Of a DNA stretch of 64,000 bases, positions 1 to 13,407 are shown in pieces; position 1 is the stretch's first letter, and every line of letters starts with the position of its first letter. A program made the position numbers and the translations under genes. This stretch comes from Syncephalis plumigaleata. Lineage: Eukaryota; Zoopagomycota; Zoopagomycetes; Zoopagales; Piptocephalidaceae. The notes beneath the pieces are model-generated. The model had not been told where the DNA came from and made no database searches. It saw only the letters and a list, made by a program, of their open reading frames with translations. The DNA lies in assembly GCA_025201365.1 (NCBI GenBank), contig JAIXMF010000016.1:248001-312000 (forward strand), written 5' to 3'.

Positions 1-675
1 CACACTACTATGACCAGTTCTTGTTTCTCGTATAGCTTTGTTTTCTCTTGGTAATATAGTTTTGGTCTTGTTATCACACTGCGCTACATCAATTTTTACG
101 CTATATATTAAATTTGTTGCTCCACGTCACATTTACATATCCTTTCATTCGCGCTCGCTCCTCTCTCCTAGTCTTGTTGTCCTTCTTTATTATTATTATA
201 TTACGTACACTTTTCGAGTAGAACCAGTTAGTATTCATTATTTATTAGTATTTTCGCCAAGGATATCATAGTAATTTTGTCGTGTACGGTATTGTATTAC
301 GACGACGTATTATTGAGCGAAATAACAACAACAACATTACGAAATATTAGTAGCGCACTCTCGACCTAAACGACAGATACAAACGTCAACATTGTTTTTT
401 ACTACTTACTTGGTGGTCTCGCAGCTGTTTAGAAATTATCGCTACTAAGCGTTATACACTGTGTCCATTTATCCGTATAGACAACAACACCAATAATTAT
501 TATTACTACTACTACTACAAAAGTCATCTCACCATTGTTCGACATAAACAACGAGCAAGTGAAATATCCGATCTGTGCTCATTCTACTCTCGTACGGTAA
601 CGTTTCATGTCAAACAACTTGATCATTAGTTAGAATTATTATATACGTATCGCCACTATCATCATCATCATCATC
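1..675. other. Upstream region of the 7TM-RGS gene, no gene seen
   Basis: No convincing coding sequence is visible here. The only long frame, near the left edge, has the composition of low-complexity DNA and no recognisable domain. The stretch has scattered ACA and TTA/ATT trinucleotide runs and a short CAT run directly before the ATG at 676. It presumably holds the promoter and 5' leader of the following gene, but I see no clear TATA box or intron. Confidence 0.5.
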
Positions 676-3236
676 ATGATTCGACATACCACCTATACGG
701 AAAGTATCATCTACTTGGTGCTAGCCTGTGTGTTGGCAGCCATCTATATCGTCACCACTATGGGTTATTATTATTTCGCACCTGACACGCCAGAACTTCG
801 TAAACGTTCCGTGTCGTTGACCATTGTCGGTGCTATCGCATCAGCGGGTATAAGTACGGTCTTTATGGTTCAGGCTGCCTCGCCAAAGACGAATCCGTCA
901 TTCCTACCGCTTTGGGGTGCTTATATCGGGTTTGCCGCCTGGTCCGTATCATTACTAGGGCGAGTTTGGCGTGCACGTTTCTTGGCGGATATTCGACGTG
1001 CCAAAGCGAATAACATGGCGCCATGACAGGTACGAATAATAATCATCAGCATCAGCAGCAATACGCCAACTCGAATGAGATGCACGCGCAATTACGTCGA
1101 GAGCAGAACTGGCTTCGACGTCGACGTGCACCCATGGGCGATATCACCTTAACGGGTATAATGGCGGCCATCGGTGCCAGTACCCTCATCTGTTTAATAC
1201 TCGTGCAGTGCATGTCTACGCGGTATCGTTTGGTGCCACTCGATCTTGGTAGTCATAACTGGGGCAACTGGGAGTATATTCCATTCTACGTGATGTCCGG
1301 CTTCTTCATGGTTATTCTATGTCCGGTCATCCTATGGTTACTCCTGGGAATGCACGACGCGTATAACATCGCGAGTGACCTACAACTAACCGTGTCGTTT
1401 ACCTTGATGATTGCGCCAATCTATTTCATATGGACAAGTATACCCGCGTTGGAGAGGACAGTCGACGCCATTCTATGGTTGGTGGTACTTTTATTCGCGG
1501 CTCATGTATTCTCGGTGATTCGCCCGTTGAAACGTGCGCTACGTCTCCGCTTAGAAAGACGCCTACTATCGCGTAATCAATTCTATCGTGCCCTAGACGA
1601 CCCGGTAGCTTTTCGTCGTCTCGAACGATTGGCAGAAGCCGATTTCTCGGTGGAGAATTGTCGGTTCATCGAGGGATATCGCAAGTTACAGGAACGCACC
1701 AAAACAGTGAAGCGACAACAGGAGAAGAAAGAAGAGGAGCGACGATTAAAGGCGGAGCAAGCAGCCGCGGAGAATTGGAACACACTTCAGGCCGCGCAAG
1801 TTGCCATGCAAACGGCACTTGCCATGCGAGCATTAGGTCTTCCCGGTACCGTGGAGTTCTCGCCTACCTCCCCGCAACACTATCATATGGCCGATACGGC
1901 TTCGCACGCCGAGGAGAAAAACTCGAGCAAGGTGGCGCTCGACTGGAATCCACCACGAATCTCATGCATTGAAATACCCAGTGCCGTACCGTTAAAGACG
2001 ACAAAATCCGCGCCACAACCTATTAAAATACCATTGAACACGGCTCCATCTGGTATGCGAGCCCGTCCAATGTCGAGCCATTCCATGGCATCGAGCTGCT
2101 ATTCCAATAGTACGCGTAAAAGTGAAATGATCGAGGTAGCGCAGCATGTTACGCTGAAGACTTATCATAGCAACGCATCGGTGCTGCCTAGTCCCGTGAC
2201 GCCACGATCATTCCTAACGAAACGTACATCGTCGTTGGCGTCATTCCATGATTTCAACTCACAAAGTGCGCGCGCCACTCGTCTTGCTGATGCACAACCA
2301 ATGCCTGCACTACCACCATCCGTGTATGGTATGTCATCCTCGGCACATAACTCATTTGCACCGTCATCATCAGTATCGCGTAATAATCGTCATGCATCCA
2401 CCACCATTGGCGCACCATCTACGCGTACCTCGACTATTCCACCCGTACCTACAATATCCGTGTCCCTTATTGCACCACCTGAAATCGCCCATGCTAATCG
2501 TATTACTCACTCGTCGTACGTCATGAATGACCATACCGTTGACGCACCCACTATTACTAGCTTACCTACTGTTGCATCGTCCGGTTTGAATGGTAGTGCG
2601 GCATGTTCGGTATTTACAGAGAATAGCGAGCAAATGGCCGATTTCGTCAATAACGGATCATTGCCCGACTGGTTGGCCGGGGATTATCGTCGATTCTACT
2701 ATGTCTACTTGGCGGAGGGCGCACTCCTCGAGGTGAATGTCGATCATGGTGTACGCTCTCGCGTTCGTAATGCCATTACACTGGGCCAGATTGAACCCAC
2801 GATATTCGATGAAGCCTATCACGCCGTACTTGATCTATTGTATCGCAATACATTTCCACGTTACGTTAGCTCATTGCTTAATACTGGAGAGATGGAGGAT
2901 CTCGATGACGATCTCGATGATACCGATGAGATTCCCCTATCTGACCATCCCGAGGCACAGCTTGTTGGTGGTCCATCCTATGATGTGACATCGGATAATC
3001 GCAAAGGATACCTGTCTCGATTGACGGGTAGTAATGGTTATGGTAGCGATCAACGACAAAGGATGATGACCATGACATCGACCATGACAACATCGAAGAA
3101 TGCCTACGGTCGTGGTCGTGGACGTAAACGAGCCAACACACTGACAGTTCGTCTACGTCGTTGGTGGCGACGTCAACGAGACGAATTGACGGCATGGCGT
3201 GATGATCGTAACAGTCAAATCCACTATATTGGCTAG
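676..3236 (+). CDS. 7TM receptor with RGS domain, seen as two overlapping frames
   Basis: Two frames, 676-1026 (116 aa) and 1023-3236 (737 aa), overlap at ATGA. The first holds three membrane helices (about residues 10-33, 47-69 and 77-98). The second holds four more (about residues 40-62, 88-115, 122-145 and 148-168). Three plus four gives the seven of a GPCR-like RGS protein, so I read them as one gene. The RGS half-motif with FSVENCRFIEGY is near residue 208 of the second frame, and the other half (NGSLPDWLA ... IFDEAYHAVLDLLYRNTFPRYV-type end) is at about 538-613. A Ser/Thr-rich insert of roughly 300 residues splits the domain. The family role is to accelerate GTP hydrolysis by G-alpha at the plasma membrane. 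The frame change at 1023 could be an assembly indel, a hidden intron or a programmed shift. The C-terminus is Arg-rich. Confidence 0.75.
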
Positions 3237-6200
3237 TTTATCCATTTATTATATATATATACAATCTCTCTCCCCTTCCTATATTAAAGAAATATGTTTT
3301 TTAACGAATAAATAGGTTTAATATAAGTTACTAAATGAGTAGGATGCATGATATGATAAACACTAGATCAATGCGTATCATTGTATACCATTCTATATAC
3401 TGATTTGTTTGTATGTATGAATGTTATTTGCAACCTAGTACATTTACTTACAACGTGATATGGCTACTATTCAATAAATGAACTATGCTTGATACGCCAT
3501 CTTTGACTAAACGAGATGCAAGAGAATGAGCATCAATGATGAATCTAGTCACATTTGGAATGGAACAAATCACGAACGAGGAAGGGTGAGAGCAAGTGAC
3601 TTTGTCGAACTGAACAGACTACACCATTATAATGACATCATTGTTGATGCCTATGGATTGATTGCTATGATAAGCTATCGTTAGCATGCTGCCGTATAAG
3701 GGCAGCGTCAAGGGAAGTCACGCGTCGCCTTTGAATTCGAATGTGTAAAGCATGGAATGATGATTGCATTAATTCATGGGACTACTAGCCTCGGCCCATA
3801 CTACGGCAAAACCTATACTCCTTGTGCCTACCTATTCTGCATCATTTGTGTTCATTGTGACCTGTATACTATGCTTGTAACGATATGAACAGGTGGTACA
3901 GCCCCATTATCGTTATCGTAATTGGTAGGCACTTGTGAATATATATGTACCTCGGAGTAATATCCTCCGAGTTGATGATAAGGATGATGTCATTATGGAA
4001 GAGAAAGAACAAATACGAATAGAACAAATAGAACGAATGGATGAATGGACGCATGTGTGTATGTATGTATGCATACATGTATGTACGATAAGCTGCAGTA
4101 TTGTTTTCAATATAGCCGAGCACCACTTGCATTGATCAATTCATGGCCATAATAGCAGTACTACTATTAGTACTAATGATAGTAATAAGCGTGCAATCCG
4201 ATAAGCAATAGCATGGTGGAACCCCACATTCTAACTACAATGCACACGTACGATAAGCAAATGAACTAGCGAAAGAAGATATCAAGGATTGTACCACACA
4301 CACATACACACACACACACGACATACACGTACATGCGTTTGCTATGCCATAGAGAAAGAAAAAGAGAAAGAGCATTGCAACTGATAGTACGAGTGTTTGT
4401 GTAATGGATAGACATCGAATGCAACGGTTTACCCGTCCATCTCGTCCATCTCGTCCATGCTTCATGCGTGTATCTTTGTAGGCATACTAGGGCCAGAATC
4501 GTAGGATGGACATGATTGGTGCACGGTGCAGCTACATAGATGGAGCGCACGTGCCGCACACTACATTGATGTAAGTCTAGATCCAGTAGGATAGTGGTAA
4601 ACACACCAACGAACACACATGTGAACACACTGGTAGTAGTAGTAGTAGTGGTAGAGGAGCACAATTAGCGAGAATTTGAACACATGCTCCGTCTTTGCTC
4701 GCTTTGTCTCCAACCGTTTCGCAAACATGGTCGAGACCGTACACAAACCCATGCGCACACACACACAGAGAAAGAAAGAAAGAGAGAGACGCACAGGCGT
4801 CTATGTAGCAATATGCATTATTCTAAATTTAACCCAAAGCCAAGACAACCGCCACACCAATTGTACCACTCTACTCGATACACGATAAGGATAACGCGCG
4901 TATGCGTACATGTAGAAAGCCGAACCACTAGAATGAATGTACGTTTCCTACTTTTCCTTATGACGACAATAATCATGATGCATTAGTAAATAATGAAACA
5001 GGTAAAAGTACGCGCGTACTTGTGCTTGTACTATGTCGCGGTATACAACTAGCTACGTGTATGGATAGATCACTACGGACCGATGAACGTATGCACACGC
5101 ACACGCACACGCACTTGTCTAGTGTATTCAAGTATGGTGGTCTATTTTCAATTCTAGTTGCCTTCGCTAAGAAGCTTGGCAGCTAGACATGGTACAGCTT
5201 GTGTATGTACGTGCGCTCCTTGCTAATACTGACCAATGATTGCGATTACCGAAGGACTTGGTCGCTCATGCATTATAAATTGGCACGGCATGCTACACAC
5301 TAATTAGAATGTTCTTTTTTCTAATTAATATAGATGTTACACATATATTCATTACAATGTCATTGGAATACGAAGTGTTACAATTATGATTATTGATAAT
5401 AATCCTAGGAATAACGATTAGTATTAGTATTTTGCATAGAGATGCCATACTATTACCAAGTGGCTTTTGATGGCTGGCATCATTTATTCATGCTAATGTG
5501 TGTGTGTGTGTTGATTGGTCTGATAGCCAACGATTATCATATACGGTAGTCTAATCGTATTTGCTCATTTGAAACAGCCAAATCAATAAACTTCGACCGT
5601 ATTTGCTCTTGCCTTGTAGATAGATGTCGCAATGTCTAGTATGGAAGGTTCGATCATTGCCAGTTAGAGTAGGCTACTCATTGACTTGTTACTCGCTATG
5701 TTGCTAAAGCATCAATGTAAAAAAAAACAAAAAACAAAAAAACAAAAAAAAACAAAAACAGGAAGCATACATTATTGTCCATTAGAAACATTGTATCAAG
5801 TATGGCAAGGTTGTATGTCGTTGATGTTCACGATCATCCGCCTATCCTTTTCTCGGTTTTTCTACACAGGTGGTATGGTTTCTGATCATTGTTGCACTTT
5901 CCATGAAGGGTAACTGTCCTCAAGGCGAATGGAAACAACTGCCGGAGTAGGTGATACTCGTATCTCTGTTTTGTTTCTGCGTATATCTTCGTACAGTTTC
6001 AAAAGATCATTTCAAGCAGCAAGAACGAGACGTGATGGGACGAGAGATGACTTGACTTGAACCGGTATCATACCAAAACCGGAACTATTGCTAACGCTTG
6101 AGCTATAGTGGTATTGAAGGAACATCATCACCATCACTATCTACTACTACTACTACTACTAATCCGTCAAAGCTCAATAGCCCACGCCATCATCTATAAC

Positions 6201-6710
6201 GCGTAATTTACCATTCTGTTTGATGGTGCTATTAATTCTCCGTCATCTATTAGAAGCGTGAATAGAGGAAAGAGAAGAAACACCCGCACCAGTCCACCAT
6301 ACTAATGTCACTCCTTTCAAGGACACGTGTGCATAATGACTGTGTTGTAGAGATACTCGTTCGTAGATGGCAATGGTGATTATTGCTTCTTTCTTTTAGG
6401 GAAATGTATCGCCATCATGAACAAGTAACGAAATAAAAGGTAGGGCTGCTATTACTCGATAAAAGAAGTGCCATGCATCACTTGCGATAAACAGCAAGCG
6501 TAGCATGTTCGCGTTTTTTATTATTGCCACGTGTCGATGTATATCGATATCATGTAGAGATGACTGGGCCTAGAAGAAGCTGTACTCGCCATTCATCCAT
6601 CATCTATCTATGCCCCTATCTGATTGGTGTCGCGCGCGTCTTTCCACATTATTCAGGAGACATTGCCAATGCAGAAAGCGTGGCATCTCTCAATAGAAAT
6701 CCGGATAGAT

Positions 6711-6733
6711 GCAGCAGCAGCAGCAGCAGCAGC
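6711..6733. repeat. GCA/CAG trinucleotide microsatellite
   Basis: A perfect run of GCAGCA units, in DNA with no supported gene. One short frame through it gives a polyalanine or polyserine stretch, which I do not regard as protein coding. Confidence 0.9.
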
Positions 6734-7625
6734 ACACTGTGACAACGAAATGATGTTCGCGTTTAATAACTTGTTCACCATTGCAGCTATCGTTTTTAGC
6801 TATCAACTCTATCCTTTTTTGGGCATAACTTGTTGATAGCTTCATGTCGACCAACTATGGATACTGTGATACGGGTAATGACATGAAAAGAGCTCTCGCA
6901 TTCGTTCTTGCAAGAATCTATGGATATGGAACGCGGCTTGAATAAAGGAGTTCATTCATTTCATTCATTCATATGCTATGGATGCCAATGGCAACTCCTA
7001 TTTGTATTACGCTCAGTTTGATTCGCACTCATGGAGCACTTGCTTACAAGGTGAGTTATACTATTAATGGCAATGGTTGGGACTAGTGGTTGTGAACGGG
7101 AACCGTAGCTTAGAGAATAACATTCACACTGAGGGTTGCACCGCTGAATAATCCTTTCCAGTTTCTAACATTGTGACTGAGTCAAATGAATCCGCGCGGA
7201 AACTAGCGTATCCCGAGCGGGTAAACTCATCCTATGCGTGATTGTGTGATTGTACAATTACACACACACAATCACAATCACAATCACAATCACATCACAT
7301 CACACACACACACAGAGGCAATTATGCCAAGAAGCCAAGAATAAGAATAGAGACACTTCAAAGGCCCAACGCCTAACAACGGCAACAGCATGAGGATAGA
7401 AAGTGTACGGTCCGGTTGACAATGAGGGGTGGTATCTCGTTTATCATGCTGGTATCCATTAATAGAATGGTTAACGCCCTTTACCGTTACGTCCACTCCA
7501 TCGCAAAGTATGATTGTTCCAATGGACTAGTGCGCTTCAGTAGAACGGAAATAATAATAGTAATCACGTACTAACCATACTTTACTATCGAGAGTGGGTG
7601 CGGGATTTGATATTTACGCTCGCAC

Positions 7626-7626
<1 letters not shown>

Positions 7627-7658
<32 letters not shown>
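7627..7658. repeat. CATA tetranucleotide microsatellite
   Basis: A run of about eight CATA units in non-coding DNA. Confidence 0.9.
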
Positions 7659-7662
<4 letters not shown>

Positions 7663-9320
7663 CATCCATAGCAATGTAAAGCAATACTATTAAAAGGGGT
7701 CTATCATCGGTTATCTACGCGTGTGCACACACACACAGATATACACATACACACATACATATGTATACACACGCGCACGCGTTGGAAATTCTCAATGAAA
7801 CGTGTAGTTTAGTAAATGCAGAATTGCTTATTAGAATGCAATGCCGATAAGCAACGCTATCCATCATTGGATTGCCACTTGTCTCTTTGTTAATGAAGGG
7901 TCATTAGGAAATGAACAGACATCTATCAACTGTTTATGTATGTGCGTGTGAGTGTAAGCATTAATAACGGTTATCCTCCGTTTCCCCGATGTTGCTCAGT
8001 CATTATCTCGGCTTCCGATATTTGTATAGGACGGAGAACGACAAGAGGCAACCAGCCAACGGTAGTAAGGCCGTTGTTTATTTCTAATAGCGTATACTAT
8101 AATATTAGTCATGTATATTAATATATACTAATATAAATATATAAATATCTACCGCCATTGGGGTCTAGAAACTAAGGGGAAGGACAGATGGATAAACATA
8201 CAGACAAACAGACAGACAGACAGATGCCACATTGAGTCATGATCACCCAAAATCCTTTCCTTCATGCTCCCACTTTTTCAACACGAAAACGTCGGCGTGT
8301 CACCACTTCCTTCCATACTTCAATTTTTCCACTTCCATTCCTCTAACCCACTCTACTATGGGTGAATGAGTGCCCATTCTTATATAAGCACTGGATATCC
8401 ATCTCCCCGCCCTCCTAGTCGTTATTTTCAATAGGATTACTTTCACACTCTCACTCATATCCGCACACCATTGCTCGTTGATTATTCTTTTTTTACATAT
8501 ACGCTAACCACCACCACCACTATCCTCCACCCTCACTCACTCGCTCATTTACTTACTTACTACCACCTACTTACTTTAGTTCCCTTCCCTTCCTTTCTCT
8601 ACACTTTAGCAATCTCTATTGTTGTCCACTACCCTATCCTTATCCTCCTATTTCCTCCCCTCTACTACTACCACCATCACCACCACTACTAGTTGCTGGC
8701 CGTGCTTCTTGTATTCACATTCACGGTCAAGTTTGCTTCATTTGTTATTTACGACCGGCCGGCACGTTCTTCTCTTTCTCTTATCCTTAGCTTTTTTGCT
8801 ATCGCACGCGTACACACACTTGCTCTGTGTTCGCCCATTATCCCCACGCGCCCACGTCTATCATTCTCCCTAACTGTCTTACCAGCCTGCATATAATCAC
8901 GGTAACTTCACGTTGATTCGTGCTGGTTTGGCCTAAACTCGCAGCATAAATACTCGTTATTATTGTCTGCTTCGCTCGTCTACTCGACGTAAACTCCAGA
9001 CTCTATCACTTTTATTATTGTTGTTCCTGTCGTTGTTGTTGTAGTACTGCTTCGTCGCTCATAGCAATCCGTTTAATCATATTTTAGACGCGCGCATTCG
9101 ACTTTTACTCGCTCCGCGCTCCAATGACGTCGGTGGTAGCGCTTAACTTTTCTTATTTGGCGACTTTCCCCGTGGATATGACTGCAGAGTCTTATTTGAC
9201 CTCTCACACTACTACTACTAGTAGTACTACTGCTGCTGCTACTTCAACTACTACCAACACCAACGCCATCTCCTCCTCCTCTTCTTCTTCTACTACTGCC
9301 ACGTCCACTGCCAACCATTC

Positions 9321-9785
9321 ATGTCGTCTGATCTCTCATCTATGTCGGGACTCCGTTCGGAGCGTAATATGCACCCGCTACTTGACGACGATACAGTGGC
9401 CCGAGTTGTCGATGAATTCTTCCGACGTATGCTGGCCAGTCAAAAGGCAGCGGCTGCATGCAACAGCGTTAATAGCGCGTCGGACGACGAAGATGGCAAT
9501 GAAAGTGACGGTCCTGGATGTGCAGATGAGGCCCATTTGCACCAATTATTGACGTACTTTGCTGCTGTCGCTTTGGGAGAAGACGCTAACCATGCGCAGT
9601 CCATGAAACGCGCCTACTACGACGCCGACCATCAACCGATCACGCAACGTTTCTTCGACTGCGCTTTGCGTCACTTGGATGCCGCGCTCCAGTCGAACGT
9701 GCCCATTGAAGTGTCGCGACGTATCGTGGGAGCGGTGAAAGCACTCCGGCCCGATGTAGTTACCGAGCCCCTGCTTAACAAATAA
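9321..9785 (+). CDS. Divergent truncated-haemoglobin-like protein
   Basis: A single-exon frame of 154 residues. The start region (DDDTVARVVDEFFRRML) resembles helix A/B of group 1 truncated globins. The C-terminal half (LHQLLTYFAAVALG near residues 72-85, then ITQRFFDCALRHLDAAL and PIEVSRRI) resembles their E, G and H helices. An acidic insert (about residues 47-68, SASDDEDGNESDG) replaces the CD region. The histidine expected before the G helix is not where the family has it: the sequence reads KRAYYDADHQPIT. Haem binding is therefore doubtful. Composition is more GC-rich than the flanks, as expected of coding DNA. An overlapping frame from 9124 is a low-complexity shadow. The family assignment is by pattern only; a globin-fold regulator without haem is an alternative. 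Confidence 0.5.
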   Translation: MSSDLSSMSGLRSERNMHPLLDDDTVARVVDEFFRRMLASQKAAAACNSVNSASDDEDGNESDGPGCADEAHLHQLLTYFAAVALGEDANHAQSMKRAYYDADHQPITQRFFDCALRHLDAALQSNVPIEVSRRIVGAVKALRPDVVTEPLLNK

Positions 9786-12700
9786 GTCACATCCGCCACT
9801 TGAACATTCGTGTTTACCCGTATCTATCTGGGAGGATCAACACAGCAATAACGACAATAGTAACAGCAACAACAGCATTCCTCATTCATACACGTACGCA
9901 TTCGGGATCATCTTTGGCTACGTACACCTCTCCTTCTGCTCTAGAGCCCCTACTAGTCTCATTCATTCATTCATTCATTCAAGGAATGATGGCTAGTAGG
10001 GCACTTCTACTTGAGAGGTAGCCTTTATGAACTCCTATGTAGTGATGAATAGAAATGTGCATGCTATTATTTCGGCTATCATCATTACTCCTAGGCTAGA
10101 TTACCGTGTATACCGACCAGCAACTATTATACCACACCTTCATCGCTATATCATGTCTGATAATGCCTGCACGACTTTTTAACTTGACCTGACTGACCTG
10201 ACCCGACCCGACCGATCGACTGATTTTGACCCGACCTCAGATGATGTCCTCTTTGTTATTCCCCTCGCTTTTGCATATTCCCCTCGTTCGCCTTCTCGAT
10301 TTGTACGGTAGCGCCACCCTACTCATCGAGGCTTTCTTTATCCATTTGCGTTTCTTATTCATCTATGGTTTGTTATCCGCATTGCACGGGTGATTCGCAG
10401 GTGCTTTTCCTGTGATATCTACATTGCCCTTGCTTCTCTCTCTCTCTCTCTCTGTCTCTCGCTTCCTCCCTCTTGTTTCGTTTGTCGCGCCTAGCCATCT
10501 ATCATTCGCACAGTTGTTCTTGGTATTCATCATGGTAATCAGTTGGTGACATGCACGCACGCACGCACGCACACACGCACTTGCGCGCGTCACTGCCCGC
10601 ACTATCCATCCATTAGAAAACCATAGGACGCGATACACACATACGCATATGTCCTTTAGGTTCTTTGGTTAGTAGCGGATCAATTGTCGACCACACGCAC
10701 ACGCACACGCAACGGATCATTCGTGAAACACTACATCACGACATTATTGTAAGCTTGCATGATATACAATCTATCATCCAGTGTTGCGTGTTTGTCTTTT
10801 TTGCTATTACGCTAAAAAGACAAGCGATGGATATAAGGAATGATATCGACATCTTTCTTTATCCCTTGCATACGCACACACGGGACAAAACGTCATCATC
10901 GACGAGCTTACACTTGATCTGTTTAATTATCACGATTACTTCAACACTCATATAGACTATATATGTACTCTCTGTTCGACCTGCTTCTCCTCTGATGTAC
11001 ATTAGGAATGTCAACCACAAAACTATACAGCATCTCAGCATATAACCATACAGGAATTGTTTTACACGCATTAGGGAATGTTTATATTTATTAAGATGTG
11101 CGAACACATCCACGCCATACTAGTTGACGGGCATAGTTAGCTTTTCTCCTTTCCTTTCTTTAATTCGATAGTTAACTATGGTTGCCACCGTTGACCTTGT
11201 GCCAACACGATATTCGCTCGTACTTGTTCGCACTCTTTGGTAAACACATACGCATATATATATGGACATTCTCATTGCTGCTTCAATGATTCCCACTATT
11301 CACATATTAGGATTACCCTTGCTATTTGCCGTGTCTATTATATTATTGTTATTCCTTTTTTCTTACTGTATTAGCCAATTACTTTGATGTTATTAAGGTA
11401 GATAGGCGTTTCTCTCTCTCTGTCTCTGTCTCTTTCAGTTTCCTCTCCTTTCTTTCTTTCTTTCTTTCTCGTTCTCTCGTTCTCTGCATACATCTCCATC
11501 ATTCTATTATCAATTATCTTTCTTTCTCTCTCTTTCTCTCTCTTCTCCCTTTACCGCCTTCATTATTGTTTTAGTGCGCTATCAGTTGCCAATATCGCGC
11601 TTTTATTTATATTTTCTGTTGAGATATTATCCACGTACGTATGTATGTGATGATAAAACTTTCCTCTCTTCTCTCTTCTCCCTCTTTCGTTATTAGTCTA
11701 CTTTATAATTATTACTATTTATTATCGGTCACGCGATAATACGATATCCTGTCCACTTTTGGCTAGTTAAAATCATTCGATGTTTACCTTATACTTATTA
11801 TTATTGTCATTATCATTGATGGCTGCTTCTATTATGGCAGACATTGATGGTAATAATAATAGTATTAGTATAGGTCAGCATCATTAGTAGTATACATGGC
11901 CATAAAATACGCGCCTTTAGACGCTATCTTTTGCCGCCTTTCATTCATTGTAATTGTTCACGCCTTTTGCATACCATTAAATTAAAATATTGATTGGTTA
12001 AATCTACATCAACCATATTACGTGCCCATAATATTTCTATAATGTGCTCAATTCTAATGTATATGAGTGTAGATACACATCTATAATGCCAAATGGATCA
12101 TAGTCGTTTATTCGCTGTTCTATTCTTCGTCAAACTGCTTCTCTATCCATTTCTACAAGCTAATCACAGGTCATTACACGCGATACAGAGCAAGTATGCG
12201 TGTATGTATGTATGTATGTATGTATGTATGTATGTGTGCATACCTTCGAATAATCAGTTTCGGTCAATTGCCTTCATTGTTGATACCCCTAGTAGCTAGA
12301 ATGGAACAACCGGTTGGTTGAATGTGTGCACCCTGAGTTTCGGTTATTTGTCTGCGTGTTCATTCATCCTTCACGTTTTTCTTCGCGTTGCATGCTACTT
12401 GTCAATAATGTTGGCATGTATCGTGCAAGTGGCTTGTGCTCGCTTCTCTCTTTCTACCGCTGGATTAATGCTTCGCGGGGAAATGCGGAACCTTTCTACG
12501 CATGTCATGCCATACCATACCATCCTGCTCATGTCAGTAACCAACCATTAGACGCGCTAATGCAATTCGCCTTAGTTATTAATGGTTGTATCGCACACGG
12601 CATACTTGTCGCAGATGACACGCGAATAGATGCAGCAGCCGATGCTTGCGACCATCTCCCTTCCCTTTCCCTTCCTTTGTTGCCATTCTTCATTGGTCAT

Positions 12701-13407
12701 GGCCCTGTTGTAACTAGATTATTAGTCAGCCTTGCGGCTGCAATGGAAAACTTGACGGTACACTCGTCAACGCCCCCCTTAGTATTCGTAAAAATGTATT
12801 ACAATAGCATCTTGTTACATTGACCTAATAGTACACGTACGTGTGTATGTGTGTAGCATCAAAGTATGGAAAAATAACAGCTTCCCCTTGATAAGGAAGC
12901 GAACTCATGGAATGAACGAGCAAACTCGCGAACCAATGTGCTACAAGGAAGAAGAGAGGAATGTCGTCGAGTGGGATGATATGTTGTCATTCTGCAGCTA
13001 CAACGCACGACTGCATCCATCGAGTTCTAGCCCGTTGTTCGGTTGGTCTAACAGCGTACGACAGTAGTAAAAATAGCCAAAAGAAAGTATCATTCCTTTG
13101 GCATTGACATTGACATTGCAACATTGCGAATAGAACAAATGAATGGTTACAGTAAGGGCTGGGCATGCTTTCTTTTGCATTGAAGGGTCCTGCATAAGCA
13201 AAACGGGTTCATGAATGGGACATGCCCATTATTGAACTACAACAAGCATTGAATTTAACGATAGACTAGCCACTACCAAGTAGCAATGTCAGTAGTGGAA
13301 TAGCTTGGTATTCACATATGTATATTCTATAAGCACTATATTACACTGAAAGTAAAGGTAATTAATAGATGCTGGGGATTACAGCATGATGTTAGTAATA
13401 TCACATA
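9786..13407. other. Non-coding stretch with microsatellites
   Basis: No supported gene. It contains an ATTC run (about 9961-9980), a TC run (about 10434-10452), CACG units (about 10553-10571), CT-rich tracts (11410-11560) and a TATG run at 12201-12234. A frame at 12314-12823 (169 aa) has no domain, no signal and biased composition, so I do not call it. Confidence 0.5.
12201..12234. repeat. TATG tetranucleotide microsatellite
   Basis: About eight TATG units in intergenic DNA. Confidence 0.9.

Larger units (their letters stand above)
3240..9320. other. Six-kilobase stretch without a supported gene
   Basis: I find no reading frame with a recognisable domain, signal peptide or sensible exon chain on either strand. 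The DNA is rich in microsatellites: CA/GT runs near 4290-4320, 7260-7315 and 7725-7775, an A-rich run near 5718-5760, AGAA and CA tracts near 4755-4795, and GACA near 8205-8223. The last 900 bases before the globin-like gene are pyrimidine-rich on the plus strand. A TATATAAG at 8381-8388 could belong to a promoter but is far from the next start codon. Confidence 0.5.

Noticed and set aside
4235-4986. Cluster of small frames on both strands with Cys/Val and Thr/His repeats
   Set aside because: Translations of CA/GT and AGAA microsatellites.
8381-8388. TATATAAG as promoter of the globin-like gene
   Set aside because: It lies about 930 bases before the start codon and no leader intron is visible; noted only as a possibility.
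9124-9552. 142-residue Thr/Ser-rich frame overlapping the globin-like gene
   Set aside because: The first half is ACT/TCC trinucleotide translation, and the second half is the shadow of the better frame from 9321.
12314-12823. 169-residue open frame on the plus strand
   Set aside because: No domain, mixed composition, and competing frames in the same region; looks like chance.
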